DNA of 17,540 nucleotides from Solirubrobacterales bacterium (lineage in GTDB: Bacteria > Actinomycetota > Thermoleophilia > Solirubrobacterales > Solirubrobacteraceae): positions 1-17,540 of the forward strand of contig JACCQW010000225.1 of the NCBI GenBank assembly GCA_013813955.1, given 5' to 3'. The translations under genes and the position numbers were made by a program. The first letter of the stretch is position 1, and every line of letters begins with the position of its first letter. This document shows, in pieces, positions 6,532 to 13,721 of the stretch. Under the pieces are notes generated by a model. It saw only the letters and a program-made list of their open reading frames with translations, made no database searches and was not told the origin of the DNA.

Positions 6532-6972
6532 CTACACGCTCCCGTTCTGCGCCACGGCGTCCTCGAACATCTGGATGCCGAGCTTGACCGCGCAGACCGT
6601 GTGCAGGCCCTGCTTGGCGTACCAGTCCGAGCGCGCCGGATCGAGCACGCGCACGATCACGCGCTCCACGCCGTAGCGCTTCTTCGCGACCTGGGCCACG
6701 AGGATGTTCGTGTTGTCGCCCCGGGTGGCCGCGATGAAGACGTCGGCCTCCTCGACGCCGGCCGCCACCAGCGCGTCGATCTCGATCGCGGTGCCCACCG
6801 TGAAGCGCCCGCCGGCCTCCTCCCACGAGATGTCCTGGCCGGCCTGGCCGGCGTCCAGGCGCTCGTGCGAGAGCGGGTCCTCGTCGAGCACGGAGACCGT
6901 GTGGCCGGCGGCCAACGAGGACTTCGCGACGGCCGACCCGACCCGGCCCGCCCCGACGATGAGGACCATCAT
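6532..6972 (-). CDS. TrkA_N (RCK_N) domain protein lacking the C-terminal domain
   Basis: The product is 146 aa. It opens with MMVLIVGAGRVGSAVA, a Rossmann nucleotide-binding loop at residues 7-12, with Asp30 in the ribose-contact position. ADVFIAATRGDNTNILVAQVAKKRYGVERVIVRVLDP is typical of TrkA_N. The chain ends after the Rossmann fold (KLGIQMFEDAVAQNGSV), so the TrkA_C ligand-binding domain present in the next gene is absent. No frameshifted remnant follows, because the next gene begins two bases after the stop; the short form therefore looks genuine. Two ATG codons are adjacent at 6972 and 6969; I took the first. The start is 17 bases after the permease stop. It probably pairs with the 224-aa protein as a regulatory heteromer. 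Confidence 0.87.
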   Translation of the reverse strand: MMVLIVGAGRVGSAVAKSSLAAGHTVSVLDEDPLSHERLDAGQAGQDISWEEAGGRFTVGTAIEIDALVAAGVEEADVFIAATRGDNTNILVAQVAKKRYGVERVIVRVLDPARSDWYAKQGLHTVCAVKLGIQMFEDAVAQNGSV

Positions 6973-6989
6973 CGTCGTGATGCTAGCGA

Positions 6990-8903
6990 TCAGCCGGGGG
7001 CGCCCGCCCCATCGTCCTCGCTGGGCGGAGCGGTGAGGATCACGCGGCAGGGCGCCTTGCGCACGACGTACTTGGTGGCCTCCCCGATGAAGTTGTCCAG
7101 CGGGCCGCCGGTGCCTCCAAGCCGCGCGCCGCCGCGGATGCGTGAGGGCTCGTCGGCGGCGAGCACGATGAGCTCGACGCCACGACGCGCAGCCTCCCCC
7201 ACGATTGCCTCGCCCACGCGCCGGGCGCGCACGGTCGCCGTCGCGACGTCGACGCCCTCGTACTCCTCGCCGACCGCCTTGGCGCGGGCGAGCGCCGCGC
7301 GCGCGCGCTTGAGCTGGTCCTCCGGCAGGCGCGCGTCCAGCGGCAGCGACAGCGGGATCTCGAACACCCACAGCGCCTCGATGGTGGAGCCCTCGCCCTC
7401 TGCCGGGTCGGCCCGCTCGTCCGCGGCCAGCCGCCCGGCGGTCTGCACGATGTCGTCGTCGAGCGGGCCGCCGAAGAGCGGCACGAGGATCGAGCCGTAC
7501 TCGATCCGCCTGCGATCGGCACGCAGCGCCGCCTCGGGGACGACGACGCGACGCAGCAGCGACTTGCCCTGGGTCGTGCGGTAGACGACGTAGACCAGAA
7601 CGCCGGCGGCCATCCACGCCATCCCGAGGTAGCGGGCACCCTCGTGGTAGATCACGAGCGTCGCGAACAGCCCGGCGGTCAGCAGCGCGCCGAGCGCGGC
7701 GGGGATCGGCAGGTCGCCTCCGCCGATCCTGACCGAGAGAGGGATCCGATAGGGCCGCGGGCGGTCCGGCTCGCGGTAGCGCAGCACGCAGATCGACAGG
7801 TGGGCGAGGAAGAACGCCAGCAGCGCTCCGAAGGCGTAGATGCCCACGAGAAAGTCCAGATCCGCGGGGGCCGCGAGCGCGCACGCGAGCACCGCCGCAA
7901 GCAGGATGACGATGAACGGCGTGCCCCAGCGCGGGTGCAGCCGCCCGATGGCGCTGGGAATCTGCCGGTTGGTGACCAGCGAGTAGCCCAGCCGCGAGAG
8001 GCCGAGCATGGCGCCGTTGGCCGCCGCGACGAGCATGACCGTGGCGAGCGCGGCGACGGTGTACGTCAGCGCCTCGGCCAGCCAATCGGGGTCATAGGCC
8101 CCGACGACCCCGAGCACGGGCGCCTCGAGCGAACTGCCCCCGAGCGTCGTCTCACCGCCCGTGATCGGAGCCGCGCTGACCGCGACCAGCGCGATCCCCG
8201 TGTAGACGACCAGGACCGATCCGGTGGCGGTGGTGACCAGGCGCTTGAGGCCGCGACGGCCCACCGCCACCTCGCCCGCCAGCCCGGACGCCGACTCCAG
8301 GCTGGTGAACGCCACCGTGCTCACGGTCAGAGCGAAGACGAAGTCCTCCCAGCGCGGCTGGCTGCCCAGGTCGATCGAAGCGGTCAGGCGGTCGAGGTCG
8401 AGGAACTGCGCCAGGCCGATGAGGATGATCAGCAGCTGCAGCAGCACGTCGGCGACGACCAGCCCCAGGTAGCGCGGGCGCCCGGCGCCGCGCACGTTGC
8501 GCACCGCCACGTAGACGATGATCACCATCGTCACCGCGAGCTCCAGCCCACCCTCGTCGAGCTCGGTCCAGAAGGCGCCCATGTAGTTCGATGCCGCGAA
8601 CGCGGTGACCGCGAGCAGGATGAGGAAGTCCAGCAGCACGGCCCAGCCCGCGACGAAGCTCCACAACTCGTTGAACGCATGACGCGCGAACACCGTCGAA
8701 CCCGCTCGCTCCTGGTGCAGTGAGGCGCCCTCGACGTAGGTCATCGCCGTCAACGCGAAGAACAGCCCGCCCAGCAGGAACACGAGCGGCGTCAGGCCCA
8801 GCGCGTTGTCGGCCACCACCCCGAGGGAGAAGTAGATTGCGCTGGCCAGCGACGTCCAGACGATGGCGAACAGCGCGGGCGAGCCCAGCGAGCGGCGCAT
8901 CAC
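6990..8903 (-). CDS. APC-family permease with C-terminal universal-stress (Usp) domain, second copy
   Basis: The product is 637 aa. Residues 1-445 are a polytopic APC-type membrane domain of about 12 helices, and about 465-628 form a soluble cytoplasmic Usp-like domain (YGSILVPLFGG...ELIVLAADEP...GEATKYVVRKAPCRVILT). The N-terminal helix keeps the APC pattern with an unwound stretch (FAIVWTSLASAIYFSLG). The Usp end reads GGARLGGTGGPLDNFIGEA..., a glycine-rich segment at the place where ATP-binding Usp proteins hold GxxGxxxxxxxxxG(S/T). The start is GTG at 8903, with ATG as the very next codon; both overlap the stop of the 64-aa gene (GTGATG). The substrate is unknown: APC members carry amino acids or, in the KimA group, K+. 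It is divergent in sequence from the upstream permease, so the two are not a recent tandem duplication. Confidence 0.92.
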   Translation of the reverse strand: MMRRSLGSPALFAIVWTSLASAIYFSLGVVADNALGLTPLVFLLGGLFFALTAMTYVEGASLHQERAGSTVFARHAFNELWSFVAGWAVLLDFLILLAVTAFAASNYMGAFWTELDEGGLELAVTMVIIVYVAVRNVRGAGRPRYLGLVVADVLLQLLIILIGLAQFLDLDRLTASIDLGSQPRWEDFVFALTVSTVAFTSLESASGLAGEVAVGRRGLKRLVTTATGSVLVVYTGIALVAVSAAPITGGETTLGGSSLEAPVLGVVGAYDPDWLAEALTYTVAALATVMLVAAANGAMLGLSRLGYSLVTNRQIPSAIGRLHPRWGTPFIVILLAAVLACALAAPADLDFLVGIYAFGALLAFFLAHLSICVLRYREPDRPRPYRIPLSVRIGGGDLPIPAALGALLTAGLFATLVIYHEGARYLGMAWMAAGVLVYVVYRTTQGKSLLRRVVVPEAALRADRRRIEYGSILVPLFGGPLDDDIVQTAGRLAADERADPAEGEGSTIEALWVFEIPLSLPLDARLPEDQLKRARAALARAKAVGEEYEGVDVATATVRARRVGEAIVGEAARRGVELIVLAADEPSRIRGGARLGGTGGPLDNFIGEATKYVVRKAPCRVILTAPPSEDDGAGAPG

Positions 8904-9094
8904 GGGCGCTCACCGCGCTCGAGGTAAAGGCGCGCGGCGCCGGCCGCGACGAAGAGCAGACCCATGAAGACGCCGACGGCGAACGGCCCGCCGCCGTTGG
9001 CCAGCGTGACCGCCAGGAGCACGACGCCGATGACCACCATCGCCGCCGACAGCACGCGGGTGGAGGCGCGGTGCACGTCGCGCGGCTCGGGCAC
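8900..9094 (-). CDS. Small two-helix membrane protein between two permeases
   Basis: The product is 64 aa, from GTG at 9094 (sharing one base with the permease stop: TAGTG) to TGA at 8902-8900 (inside the GTGATG start of the next permease). It is therefore translationally linked on both sides. A short basic N-terminus (VPEPRDVHRASTR) is followed by two hydrophobic segments, VLSAAMVVIGVVLLAVTLA and FAVGVFMGLLFVAAGAARLY, separated by a glycine-rich turn (NGGGP), and a charged tail LERGERP. No domain is recognised. The exact fit of both ends and the clean membrane-hairpin pattern make a real gene very likely. A role as a small accessory subunit of the neighbouring permeases is possible but unproven. 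Confidence 0.8.
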   Translation of the reverse strand: MPEPRDVHRASTRVLSAAMVVIGVVLLAVTLANGGGPFAVGVFMGLLFVAAGAARLYLERGERP

Positions 9095-11013
9095 TAGACG
9101 CGCACCCCGGCCCGGGCTGCGCCGGCCCCCGTCTCGTCGGCGCCCGCGGGCTCGGACTCGATGATGACCCGGCACGGGCGGTCTGAGAGCACGGTCTCCA
9201 GCGTCTTGCCGAACAGCGTGGTGCCCGTGCGCGGAGGCAGCGGGAGCACGATCGCGCGAGCGCGGATCGCCCGCGCCTCCTCGATGATCACGCGTCCGGC
9301 CTGGCCGGCGCGGATCTTGATCACCCGCCCGCTGACCCGGCGCCCGCCCTGCAGGCGCGCCCGCTCGATGACCGTCTGGGCCGCGGCCTCCTGCTCGACG
9401 AGCTCGGCGTCCAAGGGGGCGGACTGCGGCACGGTGACCGTCACCAGGACGTAGATGCCGCGGCGGCGCCGGGCGGCGAGCTTGCCGGCCGTGGCGAGCG
9501 TCTGGGACGTGTAGTCGGATGCCTGCACCGCGACGAGGATCGATTCGTACTCGGCCTCGGTAGCCGTGGCCGGCTGGGGCACCGCGACCTTCGCCGTAGT
9601 CGTGAGGTCGAGGCCCTGGTTGCGCCGGTAGGCGATGTAGAGGCTGATCCCGAGCCCGAGCCACGCCACGCCGGCGAGGGCGACGTCGAGGTTCAGCGCG
9701 GTCACCACGACAAAGGCGATCGCGGTGCCGGTGCCCCCGAGCACGGCGAACACGGGGACGTCGACGCCACGAACGCGCACGTTGCCCGGCCCGCGGTACG
9801 GGCGCTCCTGCTCGGGGAGCTTGGCCCGCAGCCGGAAGACCGAGACGTGCGCGATCGTGAACGAGAGCATCGCGCCGAACGCGTACATGTTCCCCAGGAA
9901 CTCCGCCTGCCCGGGCAGCAGGGTCAGCATCGCCACGCAGCCGAACAGCAGGATCCCGATCCACGGGGTGCCGAACTTGGGATGCAGCTGGCGCAGGCGA
10001 TCGGGCACCTGGCGGTGGATGCCCATCGAGTAGACCAGGCGCGAGACCCCGATCAGCCCGGCGTTCGTCGCGATGAACAGGATCGTCGCGGCCAGGATGC
10101 CCACGTAGATCTCGCCGGCCCCCTGCAGCGGGCCGAGGTCGATCTCCTTGACCACCCCGAGGATCGGATCCCCGGCGAAGCCTCCGTCCTCCTCCGGGAG
10201 GCCGAGCTTGGTCTCGTACTCCCCGCTGTCGGGGTTGAGCGTGACGGGCAGGGCCGACAGCGCGACTGCGGGCAGCGTGAAGTAGATGGCGAAGACCGCG
10301 AGGCGCACGCGGCTGATGGCGGCGGGGATCGTCGTGGCCTCGTCCTTGGCCTCCTCGGCGAGGTTGGAGATCGTCTCGATGCCGGTGTAGGCGACCATGC
10401 CGAGCGGGATCGCCAGCAGGAAGTCCGTCCACGTGGGCGCCACGCCGAAGGACACGTTGTCGGCGAGGGTCTCGGGGCTGAGCACGAGCACGATGCCGAC
10501 CAGCACGAGCAGGATCTGGGTGAGGAAGTCCACGACGGCCAGGACGATGTTCACCCCGGCCGACTCCTTGATGCCGACGACGTTGACGGCCGACAGCACC
10601 GCGATGATCACGATGCCGGCGAGGATGTCCCCGGGCGCCGAGCGCAGTGGCTCCCAGAACAGCCCGCCGATGTAGTGGGGCACGAAGAACGCCGAGATGG
10701 CGACCGTGATCACGTAGTTGAGCATCTGGCCCCACGCGGCGAAGAACGACCAGAACTCGTTGAACGCGCGGCGCGCGAACGACGACGAGCCCCCCGCCTC
10801 GGGGTACATCGCCGTCGCCTCGGCGTAGGTGGCGGCGGTCCAGAAGAAGATCACGCCGGTGATCAGGAACACGATCGGCGTGAGGCCGAGCGCGAGCCCG
10901 GCGACGAGGCCCAGCGCGTAATAGATCGAGGACCCGACGTTGCCGTAGGCCGTCGAGAACAGTGCGTTGACCCCCAGCACACGCTGCAGGCCGTGGAGCC
11001 GGCGTTCAGCCAC
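9094..11013 (-). CDS. APC-family permease with C-terminal universal-stress (Usp) domain, first copy
   Basis: The product is 639 aa, starting at GTG 11013. Residues 10-465 hold about 12 membrane segments with APC features: STAYGNVGSSIYYALG around the broken first helix, YPEAGGSSSFARRAFNEFWSF (70-90), and YTGIETISNLAEEAKD (209-224), a typical APC helix-6 region. The cytoplasmic C-terminus (about 488-622) is Usp-like: ESILVAVQASDYTSQTL...RAIVLPLPP...DRPCRVIIE. The glycine-rich ATP motif is reduced (RTGTTLFGKTLETVLS), so ATP binding is uncertain. Nucleotide-sensing cytoplasmic domains of this kind occur in KimA-type K+ importers, but amino acid transport is equally open. No Shine-Dalgarno precedes the start; TAGACT lies 11 bases upstream. 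It heads a run of six minus-strand genes. Confidence 0.92.
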   Translation of the reverse strand: MAERRLHGLQRVLGVNALFSTAYGNVGSSIYYALGLVAGLALGLTPIVFLITGVIFFWTAATYAEATAMYPEAGGSSSFARRAFNEFWSFFAAWGQMLNYVITVAISAFFVPHYIGGLFWEPLRSAPGDILAGIVIIAVLSAVNVVGIKESAGVNIVLAVVDFLTQILLVLVGIVLVLSPETLADNVSFGVAPTWTDFLLAIPLGMVAYTGIETISNLAEEAKDEATTIPAAISRVRLAVFAIYFTLPAVALSALPVTLNPDSGEYETKLGLPEEDGGFAGDPILGVVKEIDLGPLQGAGEIYVGILAATILFIATNAGLIGVSRLVYSMGIHRQVPDRLRQLHPKFGTPWIGILLFGCVAMLTLLPGQAEFLGNMYAFGAMLSFTIAHVSVFRLRAKLPEQERPYRGPGNVRVRGVDVPVFAVLGGTGTAIAFVVVTALNLDVALAGVAWLGLGISLYIAYRRNQGLDLTTTAKVAVPQPATATEAEYESILVAVQASDYTSQTLATAGKLAARRRRGIYVLVTVTVPQSAPLDAELVEQEAAAQTVIERARLQGGRRVSGRVIKIRAGQAGRVIIEEARAIRARAIVLPLPPRTGTTLFGKTLETVLSDRPCRVIIESEPAGADETGAGAARAGVRV

Positions 11014-11015
11014 GA

Positions 11016-11042
11016 GCGGCGCGCAGTCTACGCTCGCGCCGC
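11016..11042. promoter_or_regulatory. Inverted repeat with a -10-like element in its loop, between hppA and the permease operon
   Basis: GCGGCGCG (11016-11023) and CGCGCCGC (11035-11042) are perfect 8-base complements around an 11-base loop. The hairpin lies 18 bases after the hppA stop and 2 bases before the permease start, so it may terminate hppA transcription. On the minus strand the loop contains TAGACT (11030-11025), a -10-like element followed by GCGCGC, which could start the permease mRNA about four bases before GTG. The two roles could coexist or exclude each other. No T-tract is present. Confidence 0.4.
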
Positions 11043-11060
11043 CCGCGGCTGTTCAGACAA

Positions 11061-13145
11061 CTAGGCGACGAGTGGGATTATCAGGATCGCGACGATGTTG
11101 GCCACCTTGATCATCGGGTTGATCGCGGGGCCGGCGGTGTCCTTGTAGGGGTCGCCGACGGTGTCTCCGGTGACCGACGCGGCGTGGGCCTCGGAGCCCT
11201 TGCCGCCGAACTCCCCGTCCTCGATGAGCTTCTTGGCGTTGTCCCACGCTCCGCCGCCGGCGGTCATGGCCACGGCCATGAACAGGCCGACCACGATGAC
11301 GCCGATGAGCAGGCCGCCGAGCGCCTCGACGCTGAGCAGGCCCACGACGAGCGTGAAGACGATCGGGATCAGCGACGGCAGGATCATCTCCCGCTGGGCG
11401 GACTTCGTGACGATGTCCACGCAGCGCGCGTAGTCGGGCTGATCGGTGCCCTCCATGATCCCGGGCTTCTCGCGGAACTGGCGGCGCACCTCCTCGACGA
11501 CGGCGCCGCCGGCACGGCCGACGGCCTCCATCGACAGCGCGGCGAACAGGTAGACCATCAGGCCGCCGATCAGCAGGCCGACGAGCACCTCGGGCTGATC
11601 GATCGGGAACGCGATCGCCTCGTTGCCGTCCTTGGCCAGCTCGTCCTGCAGCTCGATCTTGAACGCCGCGAACAGCACCAGGGCGGCGAGCACGGCGGAG
11701 CCGATCGCGTAGCCCTTGGTGACGGCCTTGGTCGTGTTGCCGACCGCGTCGAGCGGATCGGTGACGTTGCGCACCTCCTCGGGCATCTCGGCCATCTCGG
11801 CGATGCCGCCGGCGTTGTCGGTGATCGGGCCGAACGCGTCGAGCGCCACGATCAGGCCGCAGAGGCCCAGCTGGGCCATGACGGCGACGCCGATGCCGTA
11901 GATGCCGCCGAGCTCGTTGGCCCCCAGGATCCCCAGGGCGAGCACGAGGGCGGGCAGGGCGGTGGCCTGCATGCCCTGCGCCAGGCCGGAGATGATGTTC
12001 GTCGCGTGCCCGGTCTGCGAGGCCTCGGCGGTCTTCCTGACCGGCCGGAACCGCGTCGACGTGTAGTAGTCGGTGATCACGAACAGCAGGGCGGTGACGG
12101 CGAGACCGATAAGCGAGCACAGGTACAGGTCGCCGGCGCTCGGCACGATGATGTTCACGTCCGCGTTGAGCGTCACCAGGTCGTCCATCAGCCACTTGGT
12201 GACCGGGTAGAACGCCGCCGCGGCGATCGCGCCGGACAGGATCAGGCCCTGATAGAGCGCGCGCTCGACGTTGCCCGCGGCCGACTTGACGGCGAACGTG
12301 CCGATGATCGAGGCGATGATGGCCACGCCGCCCAGCACGAGCGGGTACAGCGCGACGTTCGTGACGATGTCGTTGGAGCCCCCGAAGGTCAGGACGCCGA
12401 GCAGCATGACCGCGACGGCGGTGACCGCGTAGGTCTCGAAGAGGTCGGCGGCCATGCCGGCGCAGTCGCCGACGTTGTCGCCCACGTTGTCGGCGATGAC
12501 CGCGGGGTTGCGCGGGTCGTCCTCGGGGATGCCGGCTTCGACCTTGCCGACGAGGTCGGCGCCGACGTCGGCGCCCTTGGTGAAGATGCCGCCGCCCAGC
12601 CGGGCGAAGACCGAGATCAGCGACCCGCCGAACCCGAGGCCGATGAGCGCGTCCACCGCCTCCTTCTGGGAGCGGTCGAAGATCGCGGTGAGGATGCCGT
12701 AGTAGCCGGCGACGCCGAGCAGCGCGAGGCCGACGACGAGCAGGCCGGTGATCGCGCCGCCGCGGAAGGCGGCGTCCAGCGCGGGGCTGATGCCCCCGCG
12801 ACCGGCCTCGGCCACACGGGCGTTGGCGCGCACCGACACATTCATGCCGATGAACCCGGCGGCCGCCGACAGCAGGCCGCCGATCGCGAAGCCGGCGGCC
12901 ACCGCGATGTCCTGCAGCGGGATGAGCACTACGAACAGCACGACGCCGACAACGGCGATCGTCGTGTACTGGCGGCGCAGGTAGGCCGAAGCACCCTCCT
13001 GCACGGCCTTGGAGATGGCGACCATGCGCTCGTTGCCCGGTGACAGGGCCAGCAGCGAGCGGGTCGTCAGGGCGCCGTACAGCACGGCGAGGGCCGCGCA
13101 CACCAGCGCGATGACGACCCCATGGTCGGTCAGGAAATCACTCAA
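11061..13145 (-). CDS. hppA: K+-independent H+-translocating membrane pyrophosphatase
   Basis: The product is 694 aa and polytopic, the usual length for the bacterial enzyme. It hydrolyses cytoplasmic pyrophosphate and pumps protons out across the membrane. Substrate and metal motifs are present: [11 protein letters not shown] (193-203), [12 protein letters not shown] (209-220), DNVGDNVGD (219-227), and near the C-terminus [10 protein letters not shown] and [14 protein letters not shown]. The type-deciding segment reads GNTTKAVT (469-476). Lys473 and Thr476 are the pair found in K+-independent enzymes, where K+-dependent ones have Ala at the Lys position; characterised K+-independent members are proton pumps. 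The start is TTG at 13145, chosen because a strong GGAGG lies nine bases upstream and no ATG or GTG in frame lies nearby. The gene has its own leader and probably its own promoter. The permease operon follows after 47 bases. Confidence 0.97.
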   Translation of the reverse strand: MSDFLTDHGVVIALVCAALAVLYGALTTRSLLALSPGNERMVAISKAVQEGASAYLRRQYTTIAVVGVVLFVVLIPLQDIAVAAGFAIGGLLSAAAGFIGMNVSVRANARVAEAGRGGISPALDAAFRGGAITGLLVVGLALLGVAGYYGILTAIFDRSQKEAVDALIGLGFGGSLISVFARLGGGIFTKGADVGADLVGKVEAGIPEDDPRNPAVIADNVGDNVGDCAGMAADLFETYAVTAVAVMLLGVLTFGGSNDIVTNVALYPLVLGGVAIIASIIGTFAVKSAAGNVERALYQGLILSGAIAAAAFYPVTKWLMDDLVTLNADVNIIVPSAGDLYLCSLIGLAVTALLFVITDYYTSTRFRPVRKTAEASQTGHATNIISGLAQGMQATALPALVLALGILGANELGGIYGIGVAVMAQLGLCGLIVALDAFGPITDNAGGIAEMAEMPEEVRNVTDPLDAVGNTTKAVTKGYAIGSAVLAALVLFAAFKIELQDELAKDGNEAIAFPIDQPEVLVGLLIGGLMVYLFAALSMEAVGRAGGAVVEEVRRQFREKPGIMEGTDQPDYARCVDIVTKSAQREMILPSLIPIVFTLVVGLLSVEALGGLLIGVIVVGLFMAVAMTAGGGAWDNAKKLIEDGEFGGKGSEAHAASVTGDTVGDPYKDTAGPAINPMIKVANIVAILIIPLVA

Positions 13146-13154
13146 GGGAAGATG

Positions 13155-13159
13155 CCTCC
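13155..13159 (-). promoter_or_regulatory. Shine-Dalgarno of hppA (decides the TTG start)
   Basis: GGAGG on the minus strand (13159-13155) stands nine bases before TTG at 13145. It is one of only two strong ribosome-binding sites I see in the window and fixes the start of hppA at a rare TTG codon. Confidence 0.8.
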
Positions 13160-13207
13160 AGAGGTCTTGGATGCCGGGGACGAAGGACTACCGCGGGGCA
13201 GGCGGCA

Positions 13208-13241
13208 GCGGCCCTCAGCCGCGAGAAGCGCGCGCAGTCTA
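13208..13241 (-). promoter_or_regulatory. Probable hppA -10 element and leader hairpin
   Basis: TAGACT (13241-13236) followed by GCGCGC forms a 12-base word identical to that upstream of the permease operon at 11030-11019. It would give a 5' leader of roughly 80-90 bases. The leader contains a small hairpin, GCGGC (13208-13212) with GCCGC (13218-13222) around a five-base loop. No convincing -35 element lies at 16-18 bases. No known riboswitch pattern is recognised in the leader. Confidence 0.4.
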
Positions 13242-13274
13242 TCCGGACGGGGCGACGGAACGCGCCGCCGCGGG

Positions 13275-13721
13275 CTACTGGCCGGGGACCCAGAGGCGCC
13301 CGCTGGGCTTGGGCGGCGCCGCGGGCTCCGGATCGGCGGGGGGCGCCTGGCCTCCGGACTCACCGCCCGGGCCGGGCTCGCCACCCCGGCCATCGCCCGC
13401 CCGGGCGTAGGTCAGCTGCAGCTGTGAGAGGGCGTCGCGCACCTGCTTGATGTCGGCGCCCAGGGCGGCCTCGACGAGCGGCAGCAGCGCGCGCACGCCC
13501 TCGACCGCCTCGCGCACCTGCTCGAGGTCGCGCTCGTCCTCGGTGCCCGGCGCCAGGCCGGCCTTGCGCCCGCCGAGGTTCAGCAGCGAGACAACGGTCT
13601 GCACGAGGACGTCCTCCACGCGTATGCGCTTGAGCTCGGCCTCGTAGGCGGCGCGCATCTCCTCCTCGGTGGGCTGCGGGCCCTCGGGACCGGGCGGCAT
13701 GGATCCGGGTGGCGTGCTCAT
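13275..13721 (-). CDS. Conserved hypothetical protein, DUF1844-like
   Basis: The product is 148 aa. Residues 1-18 are Pro/Gly-rich. About 19-108 form a helical domain containing IRVEDVLVQTVVSLLNLGGRKAGL and EQVREAVEGVRALLPLVEAAL...IKQVRDALSQLQLTYAR. The tail, 109-148, is a low-complexity Gly/Pro/Ala region ending in GRLWVPGQ. The helical core resembles DUF1844 proteins of actinobacteria, which have no established function; I am moderately sure of the family. There are no membrane segments, so it is probably cytoplasmic. The ATG overlaps the stop of the upstream ligase (ATGA), and AGGAGG lies ten bases before it inside the ligase coding sequence. The pair is thus translationally linked but independently able to load ribosomes. 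Confidence 0.78.
   Translation of the reverse strand: MSTPPGSMPPGPEGPQPTEEEMRAAYEAELKRIRVEDVLVQTVVSLLNLGGRKAGLAPGTEDERDLEQVREAVEGVRALLPLVEAALGADIKQVRDALSQLQLTYARAGDGRGGEPGPGGESGGQAPPADPEPAAPPKPSGRLWVPGQ

Noticed and set aside
7644..8723. 359-aa plus-strand frame opposite the second permease
   Set aside because: It is an antisense artefact of a GC-rich membrane-protein gene, rich in Arg, Gln, Asp and His with no membrane or catalytic pattern.
11184..13043. 619-aa open frame on the plus strand opposite hppA
   Set aside because: It is the antisense of a confidently identified gene. The translation is a His/Asp/Ala/Arg-rich low-complexity string without domains, as expected from GC-rich shadow frames.
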